Shown in pieces: positions 11,157 through 20,541 of a stretch of DNA of 64,000 nucleotides; the first letter of the stretch is position 1, and every line of letters begins with the position of its first letter. The notes under the pieces are model-generated. The model ran no database searches. It had not been told where the DNA came from and worked only from the letters and a program-made list of their open reading frames with translations. Source of the DNA: Areca catechu (lineage: Eukaryota; Streptophyta; Magnoliopsida; Arecales; Arecaceae); the NCBI GenBank assembly GCA_021397845.1, contig CM038046.1:62576021-62640020 (forward strand), in the 5' to 3' direction. The position numbers and the translations under genes are program-made.

Positions 11157-12289
11157 AGGTTTAGGATAGCTAGCATCTTCATTAAAATAACAAAAACATT
11201 CATATCTATTTTTCTACATCTTGTCACCAACATTAGGGGTCTGATTTTCGATCTATTTCGTTAACTTATGGATTTTATTTTTCACTGAAATTTTCACAGC
11301 ATACTCTATATTTAGTCCTAATAATTTTCTTAATTTTTAATTATTTTTACAAAAAAAATATTAAAAAATTTGCATCCTTGAAACCCTAACACAAATCCTG
11401 ATTTTCTGCATATAGTCTGAAAACCCTAGGTTTTTTCTTCATCATCTGAATTTTTTTTTTGCATGAAATTTGGTAGGGATCATCTTCACTATTAATCCTC
11501 TATCCTGACATTTTTTTGAATTTTTTTGCATAGAAATCATATCAAATTCTTCATTAAAAAAATCCTAATTTTTGATTCTCTGATTTATGCACTCTTGACT
11601 GAACCAAACCTAACTCACTTCCAAACCCCACCTCGCCCAAGCCAAATTTTGTTTGCTAACTTAACCAACTTAGATTAATTTTCCACCCCATAAAATGACA
11701 AAAAAATCAATTTTTATTTTATGTTGTGTTTTAGATTGCATTAGGTCTCGTTGTGTGTTCATCATTTGTATTAAATTAATCTTAAGGGCACTCTCAATAT
11801 CTTTGATCAGGGCAGGAGGTCATGACCTATCCTAGGCCCAAAATAATCATCTTGGATTCGAATCCAAACCTTAACTAAAATCAATTAGCAACCTATTTGC
11901 TCTAGTGAGCTAGGGACACCAATAGGTCGAGTCCGAGTTATGTGGATAAACTAGTGCATTCAATTCTCTAACTATTACTGAAAACTGGTGTCTAAGGCTA
12001 GAGGTCCAGAGGCAAATGCCCTAAGTGGACTGGTGGTTTTTAATTAGGACCATATCACAAGCAAGGAAAGCCTCCCACCACCCCACCTCTTACCTGGCTT
12101 GTGGAAGGATTAGTTGTTGAGTTGGGTGTAAGTTGAGTAGACCCATTCCACTTTGGCTCTAGGTTTAGCAAACTTTAGCACATAGTACCCTTGTATGCCT
12201 GACTGCATCATATACCTTGTTTGATTGATTGCATGACCACTAGGTCAGGAATCCAATATCATTAGTCTAAACCCTAACCTAGCTCAGCC
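11157..12289 (+). other. F untranslated leader
   Basis: This AT-rich stretch between primer site and gag has no open frame of note. Parts near 11990-12130 resemble the leader of H near 4020-4100 (GGTGTCTAAGGC), supporting a shared lineage. Confidence 0.65.
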
Positions 12290-12690
12290 ATGGACTCCTA
12301 CTTTGAGATCTTTATGAAGACCATAAGTGACCAGTTTACATTGGGCCAACCTTGAGCGTACTAGGAGACAACAAGCACTTCCTCCCATAACCACCTGGAA
12401 AGACATGAAATTAAAACTTAAGGAGAAGTACCTTCTTGAATCCTACAATCAAAAACTCTTAGACCAATGGAATAGGATAAGTCAATGGAATAGGTCTGTA
12501 TCAGATTATATTGCCCAGTTTAATGACTTCACAGTAAGATGTAATGAACCCAAGTCTCTGGCATTGACCTTGTCTAGGTTTAGAACCGAATTATGCTACT
12601 ATATCCAGAGAGAGCTATATATGAGGGAGGTCACAAATTTAGAGCAAGCCTACCAGATAGCTAGACATTATGAGAAATTTTAGAGGGAAC
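12290..12690 (+). pseudogene. F gag, first part
   Basis: The start codon at 12290 gives MDSYFEIFMKTISDQ, similar to the Gag start of H. A deletion with a frame break then joins this to NLERTRRQQALPPITTW at about 12340. From there the gypsy Gag domain is readable: LKLKEKYLLESYNQ, VSDYIAQFNDF and LEQAYQIARHYEKF. This domain forms the particle shell. A TAG follows EKF, and element C inserted at 12691. The core Gag N-terminal half is missing relative to H. Confidence 0.8.
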
Positions 12691-14010
12691 TGTTGACTCT
12701 GGTCTTAATTTTGATGATTGACAAAATGGTTAAGTATATATGAGTACTAATTATATTTTAAGTATGTTTATCAGATCTTAGTACTCATCCATGTTGAATG
12801 AAGAAATGCCTGTATTTTAGTTGAAAAAGTTCTTAAATTAATGGAAAATCAAGTATATGGACTTTGAAATTGGTATGGAAGAACTTGAAGAAGTTAAAGT
12901 TTGACTTTCAACAAGTTTCAGCAATGGCATGCCCAAGTGTCGATACCTGCAAATGAAGTGTCGACTCAAGACCTGAGATTTTTTAAAATACAGAACTATG
13001 CCATTTGGAGGTTTTTGCCTCAAGTGTCGACTCATGGAAATGAAGTGTCGATACTTGAAAATAAAGTGTCGATACCTGGAGGTGATGTGTCGAACCTGGA
13101 GGTGAAGTGTCGACACTTGAGAATAAAGTATCGACGCCTAGAGGTGAAGTGTCGACACATGGACTGTAATGGCTAGTTTTCTGGGCTGCAAAACTTCTCC
13201 AACTTACTTTCAAATGGCTATATTTTCATCTCCAACGGTCATAAATGATCATCTATGATTTGGAGGGATATATAAACATCTAAAATCAAATAGGGATATA
13301 ATTCTTTGGTGAGATTTTTGAATATTCTTCAAGGATTCAAGAGTTGAGTGGTTCAAGGATTCAAGAGTTGAGTGGTTCAAGCCTTCATGCTTCCAAGTTT
13401 CAAAGAGAGCATCCAAAGTTCACATCCTCAAGCATCAATCAAAGGCTTCCACAACTTGAAGACAAGATCTTCATCAACTTTCAAAGGGCTTCAAAGAGAT
13501 ATTTGCTTTATTTTAGAAAGCTTTAATTGTATTCTTTCATATTGCTCTTATATTGCTTACTTGAGATTTTTGGTGAGCCTTGAAAAACCAAAGAGGTTCT
13601 TGGTTAGCCCGTAAAACCAAGGGTGGTTGTTGGTGAGCCTTGAAACCAATCAGGGTTTGATTTGTGAGCCCGAAGATAAAACAAGTTGTAAAGATTGTTG
13701 GTAAGCCTAGGTTACAAAACCATCTTAGTGAAATTCCCAACGGGATCTTGGGGAGTGGAGGAGTGGATGTAGGTGCCTTAGAGTGCACCGAACCACTATA
13801 ACTTTCTTTTTATTTATGTGATTGTTTCCTTTGTACATTTACTTTGTTTACTCTGCTACATATTATTTTGAAACACACAAATACATTACCTAAACACAAG
13901 CATTTGATTTGAATTAGCACATACTTGCTTTAGTTTATTGCAAATAATTTGAAAGTTTTATAAAACCCAATTCACCCCTCCTCTTGAGTTGCATCTTTTT
14001 CTAGACAACA
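12691..14010 (+). repeat. C 5' LTR
   Basis: The 1320-bp LTR begins TGTTGACTCTGG and ends GACAACA. A TATA box, TATATAAA, lies at 13269-13276. It contains a 21-bp minisatellite (12930-13165) and a 24-bp tandem duplication at 13331-13378 that the 3' LTR lacks. Confidence 0.9.
12930..13165 (+). repeat. 21-bp minisatellite in C LTR
   Basis: Units of about 21 bp follow AAGTGTCGACACYTGRRRRTG, with two alternating tail versions, CTTGAGAATG and CCTGGAGGTG. Most units contain the 8-base palindrome TGTCGACA or a one-base variant. The array also occurs in the 3' LTR at about 37630-37880. Confidence 0.8.
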
Positions 14011-14025
14011 AGTGGTATTGAGCAC
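14011..14025 (+). other. C primer binding site
   Basis: AGTGGTATTGAGCAC directly follows the LTR and resembles TGGTATCAGAGC of initiator tRNA-Met with a small change in the middle. Confidence 0.6.
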
Positions 14026-14079
14026 CGGTACTCTTATAGGTCCAAGGATCTTGAGTTAAAGATCTTGGCAACCCTTGTA

Positions 14080-15449
14080 GGTATTAGTGTTAGACCATCA
14101 TTTTTTAATGGCACAAATTACATATTTTGGAAAACTCGCATGCGCATCCATATTCAATATATTAGTTATCATGTTTAGAAAATTGTTGTTAATGATCCTC
14201 ATATTCCTTCTATTTTGGTTAATGGCATTTCTATTCCAAAGCTCGAAGAGGATTGGAATGAATATGACATTAAGAAATCTGAAATCAATGCTAAAGTAAT
14301 GAACTTGCTTTATTATGTATTGGACTTTAATGAATTTAATAGGATCTCCTCATGCACATGGGTGAAGGAAATATGGGACACACTTGAAGTTACTCATGAG
14401 GGTACTCTTCAAGTGAAGAATTCTAAAATTTATTCGCTTGTACATTATCTTGAAATCTTTGAAATGATGCATTATGAATCTATATTTGATATGTATACTA
14501 GATTCATGACTATTATTAATGAATTAAAAAGTCTTGGCAAAGTCTATACTAATGCTGATTTGGTGAATAAAATTCTTAGATCTTTGCCAATATCATGGGA
14601 TCCAAAGATGATGGCGATCCAAGAAGCTAAAGATGTAGAAACCTTATCTTTGTAGGAGCTTATCGATTCACTCATGATCTATGAGTTGAATTTGTGGCAA
14701 AAGATAGTGGATGCTGATGTAAAGAAGAAAATAATCATTTTTAAATCCACTACACATGATGAGTCTTCTAATGAGGAGTTGGAAGACAGTGGACATGAGA
14801 TAAGATGGAATTTTTATCTCATAAATTTTAAAGATTCATAAGAAAAAGGGCCAAAAAGAAATACACAAAGAAGGCAATGATGGCTACATGGAGTGAAAGT
14901 AAAGACTCTAGTTCAGAAGAAGAACAAATTCAAAAATCAGTCCATCTTTACTTCATGGCAAATAAGAAAAAGGTATGTACTGAAAATAATTATGAGTTTA
15001 CCTTTGATGAACTACATGATGCATTCAATGATCTTGTGCATGAATACAAATTACCAAATATTGAGCACAAGAAATTAAAAAGGCATGTAGATTCCTTTTC
15101 TCTTGAGAACACCAATCTTGCCAATGAAAATAATGATTTAAATGTCAAGATTGATATTTTGAAAAATGAAAAGAATAATTTTTCTAAAGAAAAAGAATTT
15201 TTAGAAAAAGAAAATGATGTTTTGAAAGATTTATGTGATAAATTTTTGAATGAGAAAAATATTTTGATTGAAGAAAAGAACCAAAAATTTTTGAAGAATT
15301 TGCTTATTCCTGCTTCTTCCAATTTGACTTGTAGATCTGGATTTAATGCATATCCTTGTAGATCAAGAAAAGTTTGGGTTCCAAAAGGAACCATATTTAC
15401 TAATCCTAAAGGACCCAAGAAAGTTTGGGTACCAAAATTGTCCACCTAG
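14080..15449 (+). pseudogene. C gag (UBN2 type) with coiled-coil extension
   Basis: The N-terminal frame includes FFNGTNYIFWKTRMRIHIQ, a typical start of the copia UBN2 Gag domain, then LEEDWNEYDIKKSEINAKVMN, and VKEIWDTLEVTHEGT. A TAG near 14173 replaces an expected tryptophan, and a second TAG at 14653-14655 ends this stretch. The zinc knuckle expected near 14780 is unreadable. The open frame 14877-15449 starts after a frame break; it has an acidic serine-rich part, a long coiled coil rich in lysine, asparagine and glutamate (about residues 60-145), and two copies of KVWVPK. This organisation is characteristic of Sirevirus Gag. The product would have formed particles; this copy cannot. Confidence 0.85.
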
Positions 15450-15659
15450 TTTATTTTGCTGGAATGTCTTGCAGCCCAACATGAAGAAAGGAAGTTTTTG
15501 AAAAATGGATGTACAAGACAACATGAAGAGTGGACAAGCTACATTTTGGACTAAATGGTAAAGGAAGGATTATATTTGTCATTGGCAAGATGTAGTCATT
15601 GGCTTTTTGAATATTTGATTCTAAACTTGATTCTAAACTTATAAATATTAGTCTAATTA
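15450..15659 (+). pseudogene. C protease start, broken off
   Basis: Just after Gag, NGCTRQHEEWTSYI aligns by eye with the SGCSRHMTGDKSYF-like start of copia protease. The sequence then decays and stops at the edge of D. The rest of protease and all of integrase, RT and RNase H are absent from this side and from the other side of D. Confidence 0.5.
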
Positions 15660-15695
15660 TCAATATAGATTGGCTTGTACGGCATATCTCTTTCA
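15660..15695 (-). repeat. D 3' LTR stub
   Basis: Only ATATAGATTGGCTTG and the following bases up to CTCTTTCA remain. They match the start of the B and D LTRs in element sense. About 2.4 kb of this LTR is missing. Confidence 0.8.
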
Positions 15696-17269
15696 ATCTC
15701 CCACTTGCATAAAAGCCAATCACCTTTAAATCTTAATCCCATACTCTCGAGGTGGCGATCAAACTCTCGCTGTGGTAGAGCCTTAGTGAATGGGTCTGCT
15801 ACGTTGTTCTTTGTATTAACTCTATTTATGTAGACATCTTGTCTTTATACTATTTCTCGTACGAGATGGAAGCGTCTCAGAATGTGCTTGGACTTATGAT
15901 GAGCTCTTGGTTCCTTAGCTTGAGCAACAGCTCCAGTGTTGTCACAGTAAAGTGGCACTGGGTTTTCAATCTCAGGAACAACACCCAACTCTGTGATGAA
16001 CTTCGTCATCCAGACTGCTTCCTTGGTGGCTTCACTGACAGCTATGTATTCTGCCTCTGTGGTTGAGTCAGCTACAGTCTGCTGCTTGGTACTCTTCCAA
16101 CTCACTGCTCCACCATTTAGGGTAAAAACATATCCCGAAATGGATTTGCTATCATCAGGGTCTGATTGAAAACTAGAATCAGAATAAGCTTCTAGTTTAA
16201 GATCAGAACCACCATAAACTAGAAAAATATCCTTAGTCCTTCTCAGGTACTTAAGAATATTTTTAACTGCTTTCCAATGATCCTCTCCTAAATCAGCCTG
16301 AAACCTATTGACAATGCCTAAAGCATATGCCACATCAGGCCTGGTACATAACATGGCATACATTATGGACCCTATTGCCGAAGCATAAGGTATAGAATTC
16401 ATTCTATTTCTTTCTTCAGGTGTCTTATGAGACATCCTTTTGGAAAGATGTATGCCTTGACTCATAGGAAGATAACCTCTTTTACTTCCATCCATGCTGA
16501 ATCATTTCAGCACTAAGTTAATGTACCTAGACTGGGATAAACCTAGCATCCTCTTAGACCTATCTCTATAGATCTTAATACCTAGTATATAGGATGCTTC
16601 TCCCAAATCTTTCATGGAAAAATGGTTTGATAGCCAAACCTTGACTGATTGTAATATTGGGATATCATTCCCAATGAGGAGTATGTCATCTACATACAGA
16701 ACCAAGAAGACTATGGCACTCCCACTAGTCTTCTTATAAACACAGGGTTCATCCACATTTTTGACAAAACCAAACCTTTTAATAGTTTCATCAAAGCGAA
16801 TGTTCCAACTCCTTGAAGCTTGCTTTAATCCATAAATGGATTTCTTTAGCTTGCATACTTGATTAGGTTTATTCTTTGAAATAAAACCTTTTGGCTGTGA
16901 CATGTAGACTTCTTCCTCAAGGAAACCATTGAGGAATGCAGTCTTCACATCCATCTGCCAGATCTCATAATCGTGGTATGCTGCTATAGCAAGTAAAATC
17001 CGAATTGATTTGAGAATGGCAACAGGTGAGAATGTTTCATCATAATCAATTCCCTATTTTTGTCTAAAACCTTTTGCCACTAATCTAGCTTTATAGGTTT
17101 CAACTTGGCCATCAGCCCCAATCTTTTTCTTATAAACCCATTTGCATCCAATAGGATTAACACCCTCTGGTGCATCGACCAAAGACCATACTTGGTTGAC
17201 ATACATAGAGTCTATCTCGGATTCCATGGCTTCTTACCATCTATCTAAATCAGTACTCAAGATAGCTTC
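15696..17269 (-). pseudogene. D RT and RNase H
   Basis: On the minus strand from 17269 downward the frame shows the RT entry region, DVKTAFLNGF, the YVDD active site, YILGIKIYRDRS, and then RNase H with EAYSDSSFQSD, TTEAEYIAVSEA and YCDNTGAVAQAK. Stops interrupt it: TAG at 17054-17056 in the RT entry (KGFRQK then stop), TGA just above 16495 replacing an arginine, and a stop near 15843 in the last part of RNase H. The catalytic residues are otherwise present. Element E interrupts the polyprotein at 17269/30306, within the linker ahead of the RT. The stretch ends in the minus-strand polypurine tract next to the LTR stub. Confidence 0.92.
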
Positions 17270-19004
17270 TGTTACAGCCGTGACAGTGACGTGGCCAGGC
17301 TCAGGTATCGCCGAATGCGAGCGAGCCACGTGCGAGTTTCCCTGCCAGAATCAGCGCCACGTCCTCAAAGCTAGGGTCGGCAAGACCGCACCGCCCGACG
17401 ACTATCTGAAGCAAACAGCTCCCGCCGAGGTCGAGTTCGGCGCGGAGTTCCCCCACCGACTCATCTGCGCCCGGGCTCGGAGGAGTCCGCCCCAAGTAAG
17501 GTCGGCCGAGGTCGGCTGACCCTCCGCCTTGCGCCAGGTGGCCACCCGGAGACGGGTCCACCTCGGCCGAAGCCAGGCGATCTTCTGCCACCTCGCCAGG
17601 TGTCCACCCAGGAGGGGTCCACCTAGGCCGAGGTCGGCTGACCCTCCGCCTTGCGCCAGGTGGACACCCGGAGACGGGTCCACCTCGGCCGAAGCCAGGC
17701 GATCTTCTGCCACCTCGCCAGGTGTCCACCCAGGAGGGGTCCACCTAGGCCGAGGTCGGCTGACCCCCCGCCTTGCGCCAGGTGGCCGCCCGGAGACGGG
17801 TCCACCTCGGCCGAAGCCAGGCGATCTTCTGCCACCTCGCCAGGTGTCCACCCAGGAGGGGTCCACCTAGGCCGAGGTCGGCTGACCCTCCGCCTTGCGC
17901 CAGGTGGCCACCCGGAGACGGGTCCACCTCGGCCGAAGCCAGGCGATCTTCTGCCACCTCGCCAGGTGTCCACCCAGGAGGGGTCCACCTAGGACGAGGT
18001 CGGCTGACCCCCCGCCTTGCGCCAGGTGGCCACCCGGAGACGGGTCCACCTCGGCCGAAGCCAGGCGACCTCCTGCCACCTCGCCAGGTGTCCACCCAGG
18101 AGGGGTCCACCTAAGCCGAGGTCGGCCGATCCCTCGCCTCTCGCCAGTTGGCCCCCGGAGACAGGTCCAACTCAGCCGAGGTCAGACCGCTCGTACGGAG
18201 AGGCCCCCGGGGAAAGCGACAGGTCCCGAGGCCATCCCTCGGGCCGTACCGACCCCAGACGGCGTCCCGTACGGAGGGCGGCGGCACGCGGAACGTCACT
18301 TACATTGGCCCGAAAGGTCCCGCAGTCGAGAGACCCGATCCTGACGGAACAGGCCCCGTAAACGGATGGCGCCCACGCTCGGGGAAAAGAGCACTCTCAC
18401 GGAGCCCGAAGCCTGACGACTGGCCGCTCTGCCAGCGCCGCCCCCCCTCCTTTTCTCTTCTGTCCTTGCCTTCTCCCTGCTGGGCCCGGTGGACGAGGTC
18501 GGAAAGCCGCCTGGCCTCCTTCACCAAAAAGGGAAAAGAAAGGAAGACAGGGGAGAGGAGTTTTCGAGGAGGAAAAGGACAAGCGCACGACGGAGGGAGA
18601 TAAAGAGGGAAGAATCCGGAGACTGCAAGGTAAGCCAACTAGCCTAGGGACAAGGAGGAAGCACCGGCACAAGGCCTCGCTCCGAGAAAGAAGCCAGAGA
18701 TCCCGAGAGGGGAATACTGGACGCGAGCTCGGCAGGCAGGCCCAGCCGAGATTCCGGTCCCCGGCGCTTCCCCTTCACTAGTTAACTCTCCAAACCTGGG
18801 ACCCTTTAGAGGGCCTGGGAGCGAGAGTCTGTTCCCCCACGTCGTCTACTGACTTGACCGTCGGAGCCCCCTCGCCGGAATCCCCGGCCAGGGTCCTCTA
18901 ACCCCTTTGTTGCAGGTTTCTCGCAGGAAGGGAGGCTCCCTTGCCAGGCGGTCAGGGAGGATCGGTTGATCCTCGGCACGGGCGCGGCGACGAGGACGGC
19001 AACA
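17270..19004 (+). repeat. E 5' LTR
   Basis: The 1735-bp LTR begins TGTTACAGCCGTGAC and ends GACGGCAACA. A 122-bp tandem array occupies 17508-18130. I see no clear TATA box. The many open frames inside are products of the GC-rich repeat and not genes. Confidence 0.95.
17508..18130 (+). repeat. 122-bp tandem array in E 5' LTR
   Basis: Five full units with a 122-bp period contain CCTTGCGCCAGGTGG, CACCCGGAGACGGGTCCACC and CAGGTGTCCACCCAGGAGG. Units differ by a few bases, and a shorter diverged unit follows at 18130-18190. The period is not a multiple of three, so the open frames shift from unit to unit. Confidence 0.9.
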
Positions 19005-19006
19005 GA

Positions 19007-19026
19007 TTGGCGCGCCAGGTAGGGGG
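19007..19026 (+). other. E primer binding site
   Basis: TTGGCGCGCCAGGTAGGGGG lies three bases after the LTR end and has the TGGCG start common to gypsy primer sites. The tRNA used is not identified here. Confidence 0.7.
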
Positions 19027-19083
19027 GCAGGACACTAACCCCTAGTGGGAACTAGCTTTTTGCAGGTGTCACGCTCTCTAGCA

Positions 19084-20541
19084 ATGGTGGTCACTCGTGG
19101 TCGCGAGGCGTCCACCAGCCGTGTGGGAGAAGCCCACTCCCCACCAGGGGGCCACACCCCCGAGCGGGAGCTTCCGGCTCCCCCCCCTCTTCTGCAGCAG
19201 CCTACCCCGGCGGACGGATCCCTTGCGGCCATCGTCCAGCAGCTGCAGACCTTGACCTCAGCGGTCCGACAGCTCCAGCATCAGCAACGGTCCCTGGCCA
19301 CTCAGCCGCAGCCAGGGACCCCCGCGGCCCGGGTCGCGGGACAGCGTGGGAGCCTGCGCTCAATCCAGGGCAGGCCGTCCCATCCGCAAGCCATCTCCAA
19401 CCCCCGAGAGAGCCGCCAAGCTCCCCCGAAGAAAGACTATTCCGGCTCGGAGGATCACGAGAGTCGATCCCCGGCCGATGGGGCCGAAACGGCGCATCGC
19501 AGCAAGCGACGCCGGGTCCGGACCCCGCGCCGAGACCAATCGGCGCCTCCCTCACATGCAGTCTCGGTGGAAGACTCCACCGATGAAGCCATCAGGCGCC
19601 AGGCCGAGAGGCGCCTAGAAGAGCACGAGCGCAAGTTGGCGGAGTTCGCCCGACGGTTCGCCGACCTGCAGAACTCGTCAGCTGACCCGGCGGGCTACGA
19701 CTCCCGCCCCCCTTTCTCCGAAGAAATTCAGGCGGAACCGATCCCGAAACGGTTCCGCATGCCACAGGTGGACCCTTACGACGGGACCACCGACCCCCTG
19801 GACCATTTGGAGAGTTATAAAGCTCTCATGAGGGTCCAGGGTGCCACCAACGCCCTTCTGTGCATCGCCTTCCCTGCAACCCTTCGGAAGGCCGCCCGAG
19901 TCTGGTTCGCCCGTCTCGAGCCCGGATCCATTCGCTCCTTCCAGCAGCTGGAAGGAAAGTTTGTGGCGCATTTCGACGCTTGTCGAAAGGTGCCAAGGGA
20001 GGTGGACAGCCTCTTCTCCGTCCGCCAGCAGGACCAGGAGCTGCTCCGTGACTACATCGCCCGGTTTAAGACCGCGGCCCTGGAGATCTACAGCTTAGAC
20101 GAGCCCGTCGCTATGCTGGCTCTAAAGCGCGGGCTCAAGACGTCCCGCCTGACCTATTCCCTGGACAAGAAGCCGCCCAGGACGTATTCCGAGCTCCTCC
20201 TCCGCGCCCACAAGTACATCCGAGCGGAGGAGGCCGACCGCACCCGTCGAGAGCTGGACGGGAAGATTTTGAAGAAATCGACCCCGAGGGACGCCCCGGG
20301 AGCTCGGAGGCCCGGGCCACCAGCCGACCCTCGCCCGAACCCAGGCCGAGGGCCGAACCTGCCCCCGAGCGGAGGTACACCCCTCTCCTCGCACCTCGAG
20401 CCAAAATCCTTATGGAAATCGAGGGCGAGCGTTATCTCCGCCGACCTCCACCTCAGAACCCGAGGGCAGCCCGAGACAAATCAAAGTACTGCCAATTCCA
20501 CCGCGAGCACGGGCATGACACGGAGGAGTGCCGCCACCTGA
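19084..20541 (+). CDS. E gag
   Basis: The start at 19084 (MVVTRGREAS) is preferred over ATG 19045 because it fits the usual Gag start of this family. A disordered proline- and glutamine-rich N-terminal part is followed by the gypsy Gag domain: VDPYDGTTDPLDHLESYKAL, ARVWFARLEPGSI, FVAHFDACRKVP and RDYIARFKTAALE. From about 20340 the frame leaves the true coding path: the sequence for YTPLLAPRAKILMEIEGE and the zinc knuckle is in the frame one base back. A one-base deletion or a programmed -1 shift would explain this. Gag residues after about 420 in the annotated frame are therefore probably not genuine. Confidence 0.9.
   Translation: MVVTRGREASTSRVGEAHSPPGGHTPERELPAPPPLLQQPTPADGSLAAIVQQLQTLTSAVRQLQHQQRSLATQPQPGTPAARVAGQRGSLRSIQGRPSHPQAISNPRESRQAPPKKDYSGSEDHESRSPADGAETAHRSKRRRVRTPRRDQSAPPSHAVSVEDSTDEAIRRQAERRLEEHERKLAEFARRFADLQNSSADPAGYDSRPPFSEEIQAEPIPKRFRMPQVDPYDGTTDPLDHLESYKALMRVQGATNALLCIAFPATLRKAARVWFARLEPGSIRSFQQLEGKFVAHFDACRKVPREVDSLFSVRQQDQELLRDYIARFKTAALEIYSLDEPVAMLALKRGLKTSRLTYSLDKKPPRTYSELLLRAHKYIRAEEADRTRRELDGKILKKSTPRDAPGARRPGPPADPRPNPGRGPNLPPSGGTPLSSHLEPKSLWKSRASVISADLHLRTRGQPETNQSTANSTASTGMTRRSAAT

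Noticed and set aside
17508..18130. CRISPR-like regular repeat
   Set aside because: Units are 122 bp, directly adjacent, without unique spacers, in a plant retrotransposon LTR.
17301..18361. Many 110-150 codon frames in the E LTR
   Set aside because: They come from a GC-rich 122-bp repeat in an LTR and recur identically in the other LTR.
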